9,700 nucleotides of DNA from Alphaproteobacteria bacterium (lineage in GTDB: Bacteria; Pseudomonadota; Alphaproteobacteria; Rhizobiales; Aestuariivirgaceae), in the NCBI GenBank assembly GCA_024639035.1, contig JAHEJE010000087.1:1-9700 (forward strand). The letters run 5' to 3'. Below the pieces are notes generated by a model. That model made no database searches. It saw only the letters and a program-made list of their open reading frames with translations, and had not been told where the DNA came from. Shown in pieces: positions 1-5,995 of the stretch (position 1 is the stretch's first letter; each line of letters opens with the position of its first letter). The position numbers and the translations under genes are program-made.

Positions 1-543
1 GCGAACGGTTTGCGGGCGGAGGTGCTGGCGGATCATTTCGATTTCAGCGCCGGGTGGGCGTCGATCCGTGATCTGTGTGCCAGAACCGGTATCGAGATGC
101 CCGGTGCGGTGGCGGGCTGGGCGGAACGGTTTGCCGGGTCCGCAGCGCAGCACAACGGCCATGTGCTGTGCGCGCCTTGCAATGGCGACCTGACCCGGAC
201 CAACCTTCTTAAGGTTGGTGAGCGAACCTGCATCATCGATTGGGAATATCTCAACCACGGGCCGGTGTGCCGCGATGCGGTCAGGCTGGCAACGCAACGG
301 CCCGGCTTCAGCCGCTGGTGGCGGCATGAGCTGGGTGTTGTCGCGGCGGCGCAGGACGCTCCGGTGCTGGGGGCCGACGACCAGTTGCTGGCGGCAGCCT
401 TCATGGTCATCGTCGAGCGGATGGACCGGGAGTACGAATTCTGCGATCCGGCATCGCGCACGGCCTACCGCGGCCGTCTGAAGGACCGGGCGGCGAAGAT
501 CCTGGCGCTATGCACGACGGTGCTTGAAGCACCGCAGAAATAG
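1..543 (+). CDS. Phosphotransferase of the aminoglycoside/choline kinase-like fold, C-terminal part (5' end outside window)
   Basis: The reading frame is open from base 1 to the TAG at 541-543, so this is the C-terminal ~180 residues of a longer protein; the TTG at base 10 is not a credible start. The sequence shows an APH-type catalytic loop, NGDLTRTN (bases 181-204), giving the catalytic Asp and the metal-binding Asn five residues later. About 13 residues on is IDWE (bases 235-246), the counterpart of the kinase DFG metal-binding motif, followed by the usual Gly...Asp helix start (HGPVCRDAV). Such enzymes move the gamma-phosphate of ATP or GTP to a hydroxyl of a small molecule such as choline, an aminoglycoside or a sugar; the substrate here cannot be told. 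The usual HGD reads NGD, so the His before the catalytic Asp is changed. The N-terminal nucleotide-binding lobe lies off the window. The next gene, a 2OG dioxygenase, follows on the same strand after 119 bases. The family call is good; a specific function is not possible. Confidence 0.75.
   Translation, partial: ANGLRAEVLADHFDFSAGWASIRDLCARTGIEMPGAVAGWAERFAGSAAQHNGHVLCAPCNGDLTRTNLLKVGERTCIIDWEYLNHGPVCRDAVRLATQRPGFSRWWRHELGVVAAAQDAPVLGADDQLLAAAFMVIVERMDREYEFCDPASRTAYRGRLKDRAAKILALCTTVLEAPQK
199..219 (+). repeat. Perfect 9-bp inverted repeat inside the phosphotransferase gene
   Basis: The arms accaacctt (199-207) and aaggttggt (211-219) are exact reverse complements separated by ctt. In RNA this gives a 9-bp stem with a three-base loop, immediately after the codons for the catalytic loop. 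It encodes ordinary residues (TNLLKVG), so it may be chance. No T-tract follows, which argues against a terminator. Confidence 0.5.
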
Positions 544-577
544 AGCCAGGCTGCGGACGCGGGGCGCTGGATTGGCC

Positions 578-607
578 TTGAATTCCACCCTGATTGGTGC
601 GTACAAA
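578..607 (+). promoter_or_regulatory. Possible sigma70-type promoter for the 2OG dioxygenase gene
   Basis: TTGAAT (578-583) and TACAAA (602-607) are separated by 18 bases and each matches four of six consensus positions. Transcription would start near base 614, about 50 bases before the chosen ATG and just ahead of the palindrome at 628-643. This is a by-eye match in GC-rich DNA and is tentative. The gene could equally be read through from upstream. Confidence 0.25.
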
Positions 608-627
608 TCCGGCATGGGAACGAGTTG

Positions 628-643
628 AACAGGGATCCCTGTT
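628..643. promoter_or_regulatory. Perfect 16-base palindrome, possible operator
   Basis: The sequence aacagggatccctgtt is identical to its own reverse complement. It lies 19 bases before the ATG at 663 and 9 bases before the GGAG ribosome site, so it is intergenic if the 663 start is right. A symmetric site there fits an operator for a dimeric regulator. In RNA it could form a 6-bp stem with a GATC loop close to the ribosome site. No regulator gene lies beside it, so the role is inferred. Confidence 0.45.
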
Positions 644-652
644 GCTTGAATT

Positions 653-656
653 GGAG
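653..656 (+). promoter_or_regulatory. Ribosome binding site deciding the 2OG dioxygenase start
   Basis: GGAG sits six bases before the ATG at 663. The frame is open further up, to a TTG at 594, but no comparable site precedes that codon, and the extra 23 residues would run through the palindrome and lack family character. Confidence 0.65.
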
Positions 657-662
657 TGTAAA

Positions 663-1505
663 ATGGGCGAACGCCTGCTTGAAAGTGTCACCGATCGCGA
701 TGTGAACCACGATCCGTTTGCGCATCTTGTCGTGGATCAGGCTCTCGACCCGGGGCTGTACGAGAAGCTGGCGAGGGACTTTCCGGCGCCGGAGCGGTTT
801 GTCGAGGGCATTGTGCCCGACAACAACCAGGCGATACGGATACCGGCGCGCGACATCATCGACAATCCCGAATTCTCGGCCGGGTGGCGGGAGTTCTTCC
901 GCTATCACACCTCCAGGGACTATTGGCTGGAAATCCTGAGAGTTGCCGGCGATGCGATTCGCGAGGCCCATCCCAATCTCGAGACCGCGGCCGGGCGCAA
1001 GCTGGAAGACTGGAGCGTCAAGGTGCGCGGCACCGACGGGCAGGCCGATGTGGCGCTCGATGCCCTGTTCGTGATCAATACGCCCGTCAAGCAAAAGAGC
1101 TCGGTGCGTCCGGCTCATGTCGACGGCACCGACGAGATCTACGCCGGGTTGCTGTACATGAAGCCGGAGGATGACACCGAGACCGTCGGTGGCGACCTGT
1201 CGCTCTATGCGTTCAAGGGCAAACCGGCGTTCGGTGGCCATTATGCGCCGCTGAGCGAGGTGCGCGAGACCGGCAAGGTCGTCTATGGTGCAAACCGCTA
1301 TGTCGGCTTCGTCAATTCGCCCAAGAGCATCCACGGGGTTTCACCGCGCGAAGTCACCGAGCGCTATCGCCGCTACATAAATATGGTGGCGATCACGCCG
1401 TACTCGGCGTTTGCCCTGCCAAAGATGACTCTGCCAAAACAGCTCAAGTTCTGGCTCGAGCGGCGCGGGACGAAGTCGCACGGAATCGTCGCAAAAAACG
1501 GTTGA
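663..1505 (+). CDS. 2-oxoglutarate/Fe(II)-dependent dioxygenase (prolyl-4-hydroxylase-like)
   Basis: A 280-residue cytoplasmic protein, numbered from the ATG at 663, which has a GGAG site. It carries the double-stranded beta-helix signature of 2OG/Fe(II) oxygenases. The iron ligands are His152 and Asp154 in AHVDGTDE and the distal His224 in KSIHGV, with Arg residues at 234-237 (RYRR) placed to bind the 2OG carboxylate. GLLYMKPED and GGDLSLY between them are typical strands of this fold. The N-terminal block DPFAHLVVDQALDPGLYEKL is common in dioxygenases found near surface-polysaccharide and sulfotransferase genes. Such enzymes couple 2OG decarboxylation to hydroxylation of a substrate, which is unknown here. 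There is no signal peptide or membrane segment. The preceding phosphotransferase lies 119 bases upstream, so co-transcription is possible but not shown. The family call is strong; the substrate is open. Confidence 0.8.
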   Translation: MGERLLESVTDRDVNHDPFAHLVVDQALDPGLYEKLARDFPAPERFVEGIVPDNNQAIRIPARDIIDNPEFSAGWREFFRYHTSRDYWLEILRVAGDAIREAHPNLETAAGRKLEDWSVKVRGTDGQADVALDALFVINTPVKQKSSVRPAHVDGTDEIYAGLLYMKPEDDTETVGGDLSLYAFKGKPAFGGHYAPLSEVRETGKVVYGANRYVGFVNSPKSIHGVSPREVTERYRRYINMVAITPYSAFALPKMTLPKQLKFWLERRGTKSHGIVAKNG

Positions 1506-1526
1506 CGCGCCGGACCCCGCGAGACG

Positions 1527-1544
1527 GGCAAACTGGGATTTGCC
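1527..1544. repeat. Inverted repeat in the gap before the TAXI binding-protein gene
   Basis: The arms ggcaaa (1527-1532) and tttgcc (1539-1544) are exact reverse complements around a six-base centre. No T-run follows, so it is a poor terminator for the dioxygenase gene. It overlaps the candidate -35 box at 1540-1545, which would suit an operator. The gap also holds a short cggc/gccg hairpin at 1577-1588, just before the ribosome site. Confidence 0.4.
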
Positions 1545-1568
1545 ATTCACGCAGATTCATCCTAGTGT
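1540..1568 (+). promoter_or_regulatory. Possible promoter of the TRAP transporter operon
   Basis: TTGCCA (1540-1545, five of six consensus positions) is followed after 17 bases by TAGTGT (1563-1568, three of six). The start would fall near base 1575, leaving a leader of about 34 bases. The -10 match is weak. This is the only plausible pair I see in the 103-base gap ahead of the operon. Confidence 0.3.
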
Positions 1569-1608
1569 CTCCTGATCGGCAGTTGCCGAAATAGGGAGGA
1601 AATCTAGT

Positions 1609-2574
1609 ATGAAGAAAGTTCTGGTAGGCGCATTGGCCGCCGCTGGTTTTGTAGGTCTGTCAATCGCTGGAGCCCAGGCTCAAGAGCAGTTCATTTCGAT
1701 CGGTACCGGTGGCGTTACCGGGGTCTATTATCCGACCGGCGGCGCCATTTGCCGTCTGGTCAATAAAGGCCGCAAGGAACACGGCATTCGCTGTTCAGCG
1801 GAATCGACCGGTGGCTCGATCTACAACATCAATACAATCCGGGCCGGCGAACTGCAGTTCGGCGTGGCTCAGTCGGATTGGCAGTATCATGCCTATAACG
1901 GCACCTCGAAGTTCGAGGACAACGGCAAGTTCGAGAAACTTCGCGCGGTGTTCTCGGTGCATCCCGAGCCGGTAACGGTTATCGCCCGTGACGATTCAGG
2001 TATCAACAACATCTCCGATGCCAAGGGCAAGCGGCTGAACATCGGCAATCCCGGCTCCGGCACGCTCGGCACCTGGGAAGTGATGGAAGCAGCGTTGGGC
2101 TGGAAGCGTGAAGACCTTGCGCTGGCTGCCGGCATGAAATCTGCCGAGACCGGTGCGGCGATGTGCGACGGCAAGATCGATGCCTATTTCTGGCTGGTTG
2201 GCCATCCGTCAGCCCTGACCCAGGAATCACTGGCCTCATGCGCATCTCACCTGGTGAATGTGACCGGTGAAGCCATCGACAAGCTGATCGCTGAGCGGCC
2301 CTACTACCGCAACGCGACCATTCCGGCCGGCATGTACAACAACAAGGAAGACATCAAGACGTTCGGTGTCGGCGCGACGTTCGTGAGCAGTGCCGACGTT
2401 CCCAACGAGGTCGTCTATGAGGTCGTCAAGGCGGTGTTCGAGAATCTCGATCAGTTCCAGAAACTGCATCCGGCGTTCGCCAATCTGAAGGCCGAGGAGA
2501 TGATCAAGGATGGTCTGTCTGCACCGATCCATGACGGGGCAATGAAATACTACAAGGAAAAAGGCTGGATGTAG
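1609..2574 (+). CDS. TAXI-family TRAP transporter solute-binding protein
   Basis: A 321-residue periplasmic receptor that captures substrate and delivers it to the TRAP permease encoded next. The first 24 residues form a Sec signal peptide: MKK, a hydrophobic core, then AQA before Gln25. The mature protein opens with the TAXI hallmark ISIGTGGVTGVYYPTGGA, followed by ESTGGSIYNINTIRAGELQFG and AQSDWQYHAY, all characteristic of TAXI receptors rather than DctP-type ones. The length is normal for the family. Cysteines in AICRL and GIRCS lie close enough to form a periplasmic disulfide, which is inferred. AGGGAGGA at 1593-1600 gives a strong ribosome site. TAXI receptors with known ligands bind carboxylates such as glutamate or 2-oxoglutarate, but the ligand cannot be predicted from sequence. 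A stable hairpin 17 bases after the stop probably protects this message, in keeping with the excess of receptor such systems need. Confidence 0.95.
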   Translation: MKKVLVGALAAAGFVGLSIAGAQAQEQFISIGTGGVTGVYYPTGGAICRLVNKGRKEHGIRCSAESTGGSIYNINTIRAGELQFGVAQSDWQYHAYNGTSKFEDNGKFEKLRAVFSVHPEPVTVIARDDSGINNISDAKGKRLNIGNPGSGTLGTWEVMEAALGWKREDLALAAGMKSAETGAAMCDGKIDAYFWLVGHPSALTQESLASCASHLVNVTGEAIDKLIAERPYYRNATIPAGMYNNKEDIKTFGVGATFVSSADVPNEVVYEVVKAVFENLDQFQKLHPAFANLKAEEMIKDGLSAPIHDGAMKYYKEKGWM

Positions 2575-2590
2575 TCCGGCTTTGGTTTGG

Positions 2591-2614
2591 CGGGGAGGTA
2601 GAAATACCTCCCCG
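2591..2614 (+). repeat. Perfect 10-bp hairpin with GAAA loop between TAXI receptor and permease genes
   Basis: The arms cggggaggta (2591-2600) and tacctccccg (2605-2614) pair without mismatch around GAAA, a GNRA-type tetraloop. The stem starts 17 bases after the receptor stop codon. Only a poor T-tract (ttgctt) follows, so it probably acts as a 3' stabiliser or partial terminator rather than a full stop. Attenuating stem-loops after the binding-protein gene are well known in transporter operons. The ascending arm contains GGGGAGG, resembling a ribosome site, and would be hidden in the stem. Confidence 0.75.
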
Positions 2615-2634
2615 TTGCTTCCTCGCAAGCTTGC

Positions 2635-2659
2635 CGCGGTTCGAAAGAGAAAAACCGCG
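2635..2659 (+). repeat. Second inverted repeat in the receptor-permease gap
   Basis: The arms cgcggtt (2635-2641) and aaccgcg (2653-2659) pair over 7 bp around an 11-base purine-rich loop. It lies 20 bases after the GAAA hairpin and may act with it. It is weaker, and no T-run follows. Confidence 0.45.
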
Positions 2660-2703
2660 CGCCGCTGCACGTGAGTGCGCAAGCCTGAGGGGATGGTTCA
2701 GAT

Positions 2704-2721
2704 ATGCCGCATTGCCGGCAT
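2704..2721 (+). repeat. Third inverted repeat, next to the permease ribosome site
   Basis: The arms atgccg (2704-2709) and cggcat (2716-2721) pair around cattgc. The stem ends two bases before AGGGGAGG (2724-2731), the permease ribosome site, which is 9 bases from the ATG at 2741. Its position suggests an effect on permease translation, but the stem does not itself cover the site. Confidence 0.4.
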
Positions 2722-2740
2722 GTAGGGGAGGTCGAGAACC

Positions 2741-5389
2741 ATGGCTGCGGAAAAAGAACTGTCGAAGGCCGATGCGCTTGTGGCAGAGGTTGAGTCCGGC
2801 GGGCGTAATCTGACCGGGTCGACGAAGAATCTCATTCCAATCATCTGCTTTGTATGGGCCTGCTATCAGCTCTACATTTCGTCGCCACTGCCGAGTGAAC
2901 TGACAATCAGCACTGGCATTGGGTTTTTCCAGTTCATCGGCAACCTGTCGATTTCGCGCAAAATCCATCTGCTGTTCGCGCTGGTGCTGGCTTGTATGGC
3001 GTTTCCGCTCTACAAGGGCGCGCCGAGAAATAAGATCCCGCTTTATGACTGGATCCTCCTTGGACTTGGCGCCTTGGCAATTCTCTACATGGTGGTGATG
3101 GACTCAGATATCGCCAATCGTGCTGGCGATTTTGCCCACGACAATATTCGCTTCGACATGAGTGTTGCCGTTGTTGGCATGGTGGTCCTGGCAATCGCCG
3201 TCTACCGTTCTCTCGGTGCACCACTGGTCGTGGTGGCGGCCATACTCATGGGGTACGCTTATATCGGTGGCGGAAACTGGGGCGGGGCCTCGTTCGTCAA
3301 AGGCACCTGGCATTTCTGGATGCAGGAAGAGGGAGTGTTCGGCACACCGCTGGCTGTCTCGACGCAGATGATCTTCCTGTTCGTCCTGTTCGGCTCGATC
3401 CTCGAAAAGGCCGGCGCAGGCGGGTACTTCATCAAGATCGCCTTTGCGCTGCTCGGTTCCTTCCGCGGCGGGCCGGCCAAGGCGGCGGTTATCGCCTCGG
3501 CGCTGAGTGGCTTGTACTCCGGTTCCTCGATCTCCAACACGGTGACGACCGGTACCTTCACCATTCCTCTCATGAAGCGGACCGGCTTTTCACCTGAAAA
3601 GGCCGGCGCGGTTGAAGTGGCCTCATCGACCAACGGCCAGTTGACACCACCGGTGATGGGTGCGGCTGCGTTTCTCATTGCCGAGTTCACCGGTGTTGAA
3701 TACACCACGCTGCTCAAGCATGCGTTGATCCCGGCACTCGTGTCTTACATCGCGCTGGTTTACATCGTGCATCTTGAAGCCTGCAAACTGAACCTGCAAG
3801 GCATTCCAAAGCCCGCCGATACGGTGGTCAAGACGCTTGCCCAGAAGATGATCGGTTTCCTGACCGGCTTTCTTGTCGTGGCGTTCCTGTTCATCGCGGT
3901 TTACTACACGCTCGGTTTTATCAAGGAAGCTTATCCCGGCATCTCGCTGTGGGCCGTGATCGCTATTTCCGGCATTGCCTATCTGGTCTTGGCATGGTTC
4001 GCCGCCAAGCGTCCGGACCTCGAAGCCGATGACCCGGAAGCGCCGATGGAAGTGTTGCCGAAGGCTGGCGACACCGCCTGGACCGGCCTCTACTATCTGC
4101 TGCCGATCATCATCCTGTTGTGGTGCATCCTGCCGACACCGGACCGGTTGTCGCCATCGACGGCGGCATTCTTCGCCTGCCTGGCGATGAGCTTCATTGC
4201 GCTCACCCAACACATCGTCAAGGCGATGTTCCGCGGTAATCTGAACCTCGGCGAGGATTTCCGCAGAGGGCTGTCGGAGTGGGTCGAGGGTATGGTGGCC
4301 GGTGCCCGCAACATGATCTCGATCGGTATCGCCACGGCGGCGGCGGGCGTGATCGTCGGGGCTATCTCGCTGACCGGTGCCCATTCCATGGTCGGTGAAC
4401 TGGTCGAATTCCTGTCCGGTGGCATCCTCATTGTCATGCTGGTGCTGGTGGCGGTGATGAGCCTGATTCTCGGCATGGGGTTGCCGACCACGGCCAATTA
4501 CCTCGTGGTGTCGTCGCTCATGGCGCCGGTCATCGTGGCGCTCGGCGCCAAGTCGGGACTGATCGTGCCGCTGGTGGCGGTCCATCTGTTCGTGTTCTAT
4601 TTCGGCATCCTGGCCGACGACACGCCGCCGGTGGGGCTGGCGGCCTATGCGGCTGCCGCCATTTCGAAGGGCGATCCGATCAAGACCGGCGTGCAGGGCT
4701 TCATGTACGATATTCGGACCGCCCTGTTGCCGTTCCTGTTCATTTTCAACACCGACCTGCTGCTGATCAATGTCGGACCGGTTCAGGCCGTTTTCGTGTT
4801 TATTATTGCCACCATCGCCATGATGCTGTTCGCGGCGGCGACGCAAGGCTGGTTCTTTACCAAGAGCCGTGTTTGGGAAACGGTGGCGTTGCTTGTGATC
4901 GCCCTGACGCTGTTCCGACCGGGCCTGCTGCTCGATCAGGTTTCGCCACCCTATGAAGAAAGGGCGGGGGCCGAGGTTTTGCAATTGGCCGCCGCGGCAC
5001 CGGAGGGCAGCAATTTGCGGGTGCGCGTCGTCGGGCCGGATTTCGACAATCCGGACAAGCTTGACTCAACGTTTCTTGAGTTGAAGATGGGGGCCGCCGG
5101 CGATGGTGAGACCCGCTTCACGCAGGCGGGGCTCAATGTCCTGGAAGAAGCGGGCAAGATCACCATCGATAGCCTGACCTGGGATTCCAAGTTGAAGCAC
5201 TTGGACAAGCAGTTCACGATCGGAGATCTGGACAATCCGCTCTACATCGAGAAAGTCCTGATCGAGCGGGACCGTATGCCCAAGGAAGTGTTCTACGTTC
5301 CGGCCTTGCTGCTGCTTGGACTGATCATCTTCCTGCAAATAAGCCGGCACCGCAAACGCCATGGCGAGACCGAAACCGTAGCGGCCTAG
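2741..5389 (+). CDS. TAXI-type TRAP transporter fused permease with C-terminal DUF3394-type domain
   Basis: An 882-residue inner-membrane protein fusing the small (DctQ-like) and large (DctM-like) TRAP subunits, as is usual for TAXI systems. It imports the receptor-bound solute using an ion gradient, normally Na+. Hydrophobic segments run through residues ~30-720. The first conserved half-site is GSSISNTVTTGTFTIPLMKR near 261-280, ending in PPVMGAAAF at 303-311. The second includes LGMGLPTTANYL and YFGILADDTPPVGLAAY near 620-636. From about residue 690 the sequence matches the DUF3394-type extension of such permeases: a membrane segment, VSPPYEE near 733, a polar domain of ~110 residues, and a last membrane helix near 850-870 before a basic tail (RHRKRHGE). 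The full length is normal for the DUF3394-bearing form. The start is supported by AGGGGAGG 9 bases upstream. The receptor lies upstream and the universal stress protein 18 bases downstream. Long open frames on the opposite strand (3623-4984) are codon shadows. Confidence 0.95.
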   Translation: MAAEKELSKADALVAEVESGGRNLTGSTKNLIPIICFVWACYQLYISSPLPSELTISTGIGFFQFIGNLSISRKIHLLFALVLACMAFPLYKGAPRNKIPLYDWILLGLGALAILYMVVMDSDIANRAGDFAHDNIRFDMSVAVVGMVVLAIAVYRSLGAPLVVVAAILMGYAYIGGGNWGGASFVKGTWHFWMQEEGVFGTPLAVSTQMIFLFVLFGSILEKAGAGGYFIKIAFALLGSFRGGPAKAAVIASALSGLYSGSSISNTVTTGTFTIPLMKRTGFSPEKAGAVEVASSTNGQLTPPVMGAAAFLIAEFTGVEYTTLLKHALIPALVSYIALVYIVHLEACKLNLQGIPKPADTVVKTLAQKMIGFLTGFLVVAFLFIAVYYTLGFIKEAYPGISLWAVIAISGIAYLVLAWFAAKRPDLEADDPEAPMEVLPKAGDTAWTGLYYLLPIIILLWCILPTPDRLSPSTAAFFACLAMSFIALTQHIVKAMFRGNLNLGEDFRRGLSEWVEGMVAGARNMISIGIATAAAGVIVGAISLTGAHSMVGELVEFLSGGILIVMLVLVAVMSLILGMGLPTTANYLVVSSLMAPVIVALGAKSGLIVPLVAVHLFVFYFGILADDTPPVGLAAYAAAAISKGDPIKTGVQGFMYDIRTALLPFLFIFNTDLLLINVGPVQAVFVFIIATIAMMLFAAATQGWFFTKSRVWETVALLVIALTLFRPGLLLDQVSPPYEERAGAEVLQLAAAAPEGSNLRVRVVGPDFDNPDKLDSTFLELKMGAAGDGETRFTQAGLNVLEEAGKITIDSLTWDSKLKHLDKQFTIGDLDNPLYIEKVLIERDRMPKEVFYVPALLLLGLIIFLQISRHRKRHGETETVAA

Positions 5390-5407
5390 GAACGCAAGGG
5401 GACAAAC

Positions 5408-5836
5408 ATGTACCAAACGATTCTGTTGTCGGTCGACCTGGGTGATCCCAGTTCCTGGGAGCGCGCGGCGCCGACGGCGGTGGCGCTCGGCAAACAATTC
5501 GGTGCCAAGATAGAAGTCGTGACCGTTATTCCCGACTTCGGCATGCCATTGGTTGCCAACCACTTTCCGCAAGACTTCGCCGACAAGGCCAAGGCTGCAT
5601 CCGATGCCGAATTGAAAAAGCTGTGCGAGCAGCAAATCCCGGCTGATTTGCTGGCTGGAAGTCGGGTTGTGCATGGCACGATCTACAAGGAAGTCATCGC
5701 CGCTGCCGACGATTGCGGATGCGATGTCATCGTGATGGCGTCGCACCGGCCCGAGATGTCGGACTATCTGCTTGGACCCAATGCGGCGCGCGTGGCGCGG
5801 CATGCCAAGCAATCGGTGATGATCGTCAGAAACTAA
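5408..5836 (+). CDS. Universal stress protein (UspA family), TRAP-associated
   Basis: A 142-residue cytoplasmic protein with one Usp domain. Residues 4-11 (TILLSVDL) form the first strand with the usual nucleotide-contacting Asp10. VIVMASHRP and LLGPNAARVARHAKQSVMIV (121-140) form the C-terminal core. The ATP motif G-2x-G-9x-G-(S/T) is degenerate: Ala111 and Arg114 stand for the first two Gly, and LLG is followed by Pro rather than Ser or Thr, one residue early. Nucleotide binding is therefore doubtful or altered. The gene lies 18 bases behind the permease with AAGGGGA at 5396-5402, so translation within the TRAP operon is very likely. In Halomonas the Usp protein TeaD is encoded with the TeaABC ectoine TRAP transporter and tunes its activity (established knowledge); a similar regulatory role here is inferred. 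Confidence 0.9.
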   Translation: MYQTILLSVDLGDPSSWERAAPTAVALGKQFGAKIEVVTVIPDFGMPLVANHFPQDFADKAKAASDAELKKLCEQQIPADLLAGSRVVHGTIYKEVIAAADDCGCDVIVMASHRPEMSDYLLGPNAARVARHAKQSVMIVRN

Positions 5837-5918
5837 GGTCCTGACCCTAGGCCCATGCCCGGCTGGTCGTGGTAGGGCGCTACATCCTCGCCAAGTCGGC
5901 AAAAGCTTGCTAATCAGG

Positions 5919-5931
5919 GCCGCCATGCGGC
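5919..5931. repeat. Short inverted repeat in the gap before the glycerate kinase gene
   Basis: gccgc (5919-5923) and gcggc (5927-5931) are exact reverse complements around cat. The 159-base gap (5837-5995) contains no convincing gene, no T-run terminator for the TRAP operon and no clear -35/-10 pair. This small hairpin is the main visible structure and may be chance in GC-rich DNA. Confidence 0.25.
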
Positions 5932-5995
5932 GCGGGATGCAGAGGGAATTTTCTGCCTGTGCCGTGCCCGTCACCGCCAACTCAGCAGCGTCGTC

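Noticed and set aside
1..137. Apparent direct repeat: aacggtttgc occurs near base 4 and again near base 125
   Set aside because: Only about ten bases match exactly and both copies are plain coding sequence. It is most likely chance.
594..662. N-terminal extension of the dioxygenase from the TTG at 594
   Set aside because: There is no ribosome site before 594, the extension would encode the palindrome, and GGAG lies six bases before the ATG at 663.
465..1334. Minus-strand open frame of 289 codons across the phosphotransferase end and dioxygenase
   Set aside because: Both + strand genes have catalytic motifs, and the antisense frame has none.
1506..1608. Rho-independent terminator after the dioxygenase gene
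   Set aside because: The inverted repeat at 1527-1544 is short and no T-run follows it.
3623..4984. Open frame of 453 codons on the minus strand across the TRAP permease
   Set aside because: It is antisense to a certain gene, rich in His, Arg and Gln as expected from complementing hydrophobic codons, and shows no family motif. It is a GC-driven shadow.
5064..5081. Inverted repeat actcaa/ttgagt inside the permease gene
   Set aside because: It is only 6 bp with a six-base loop in coding DNA and has no positional meaning.
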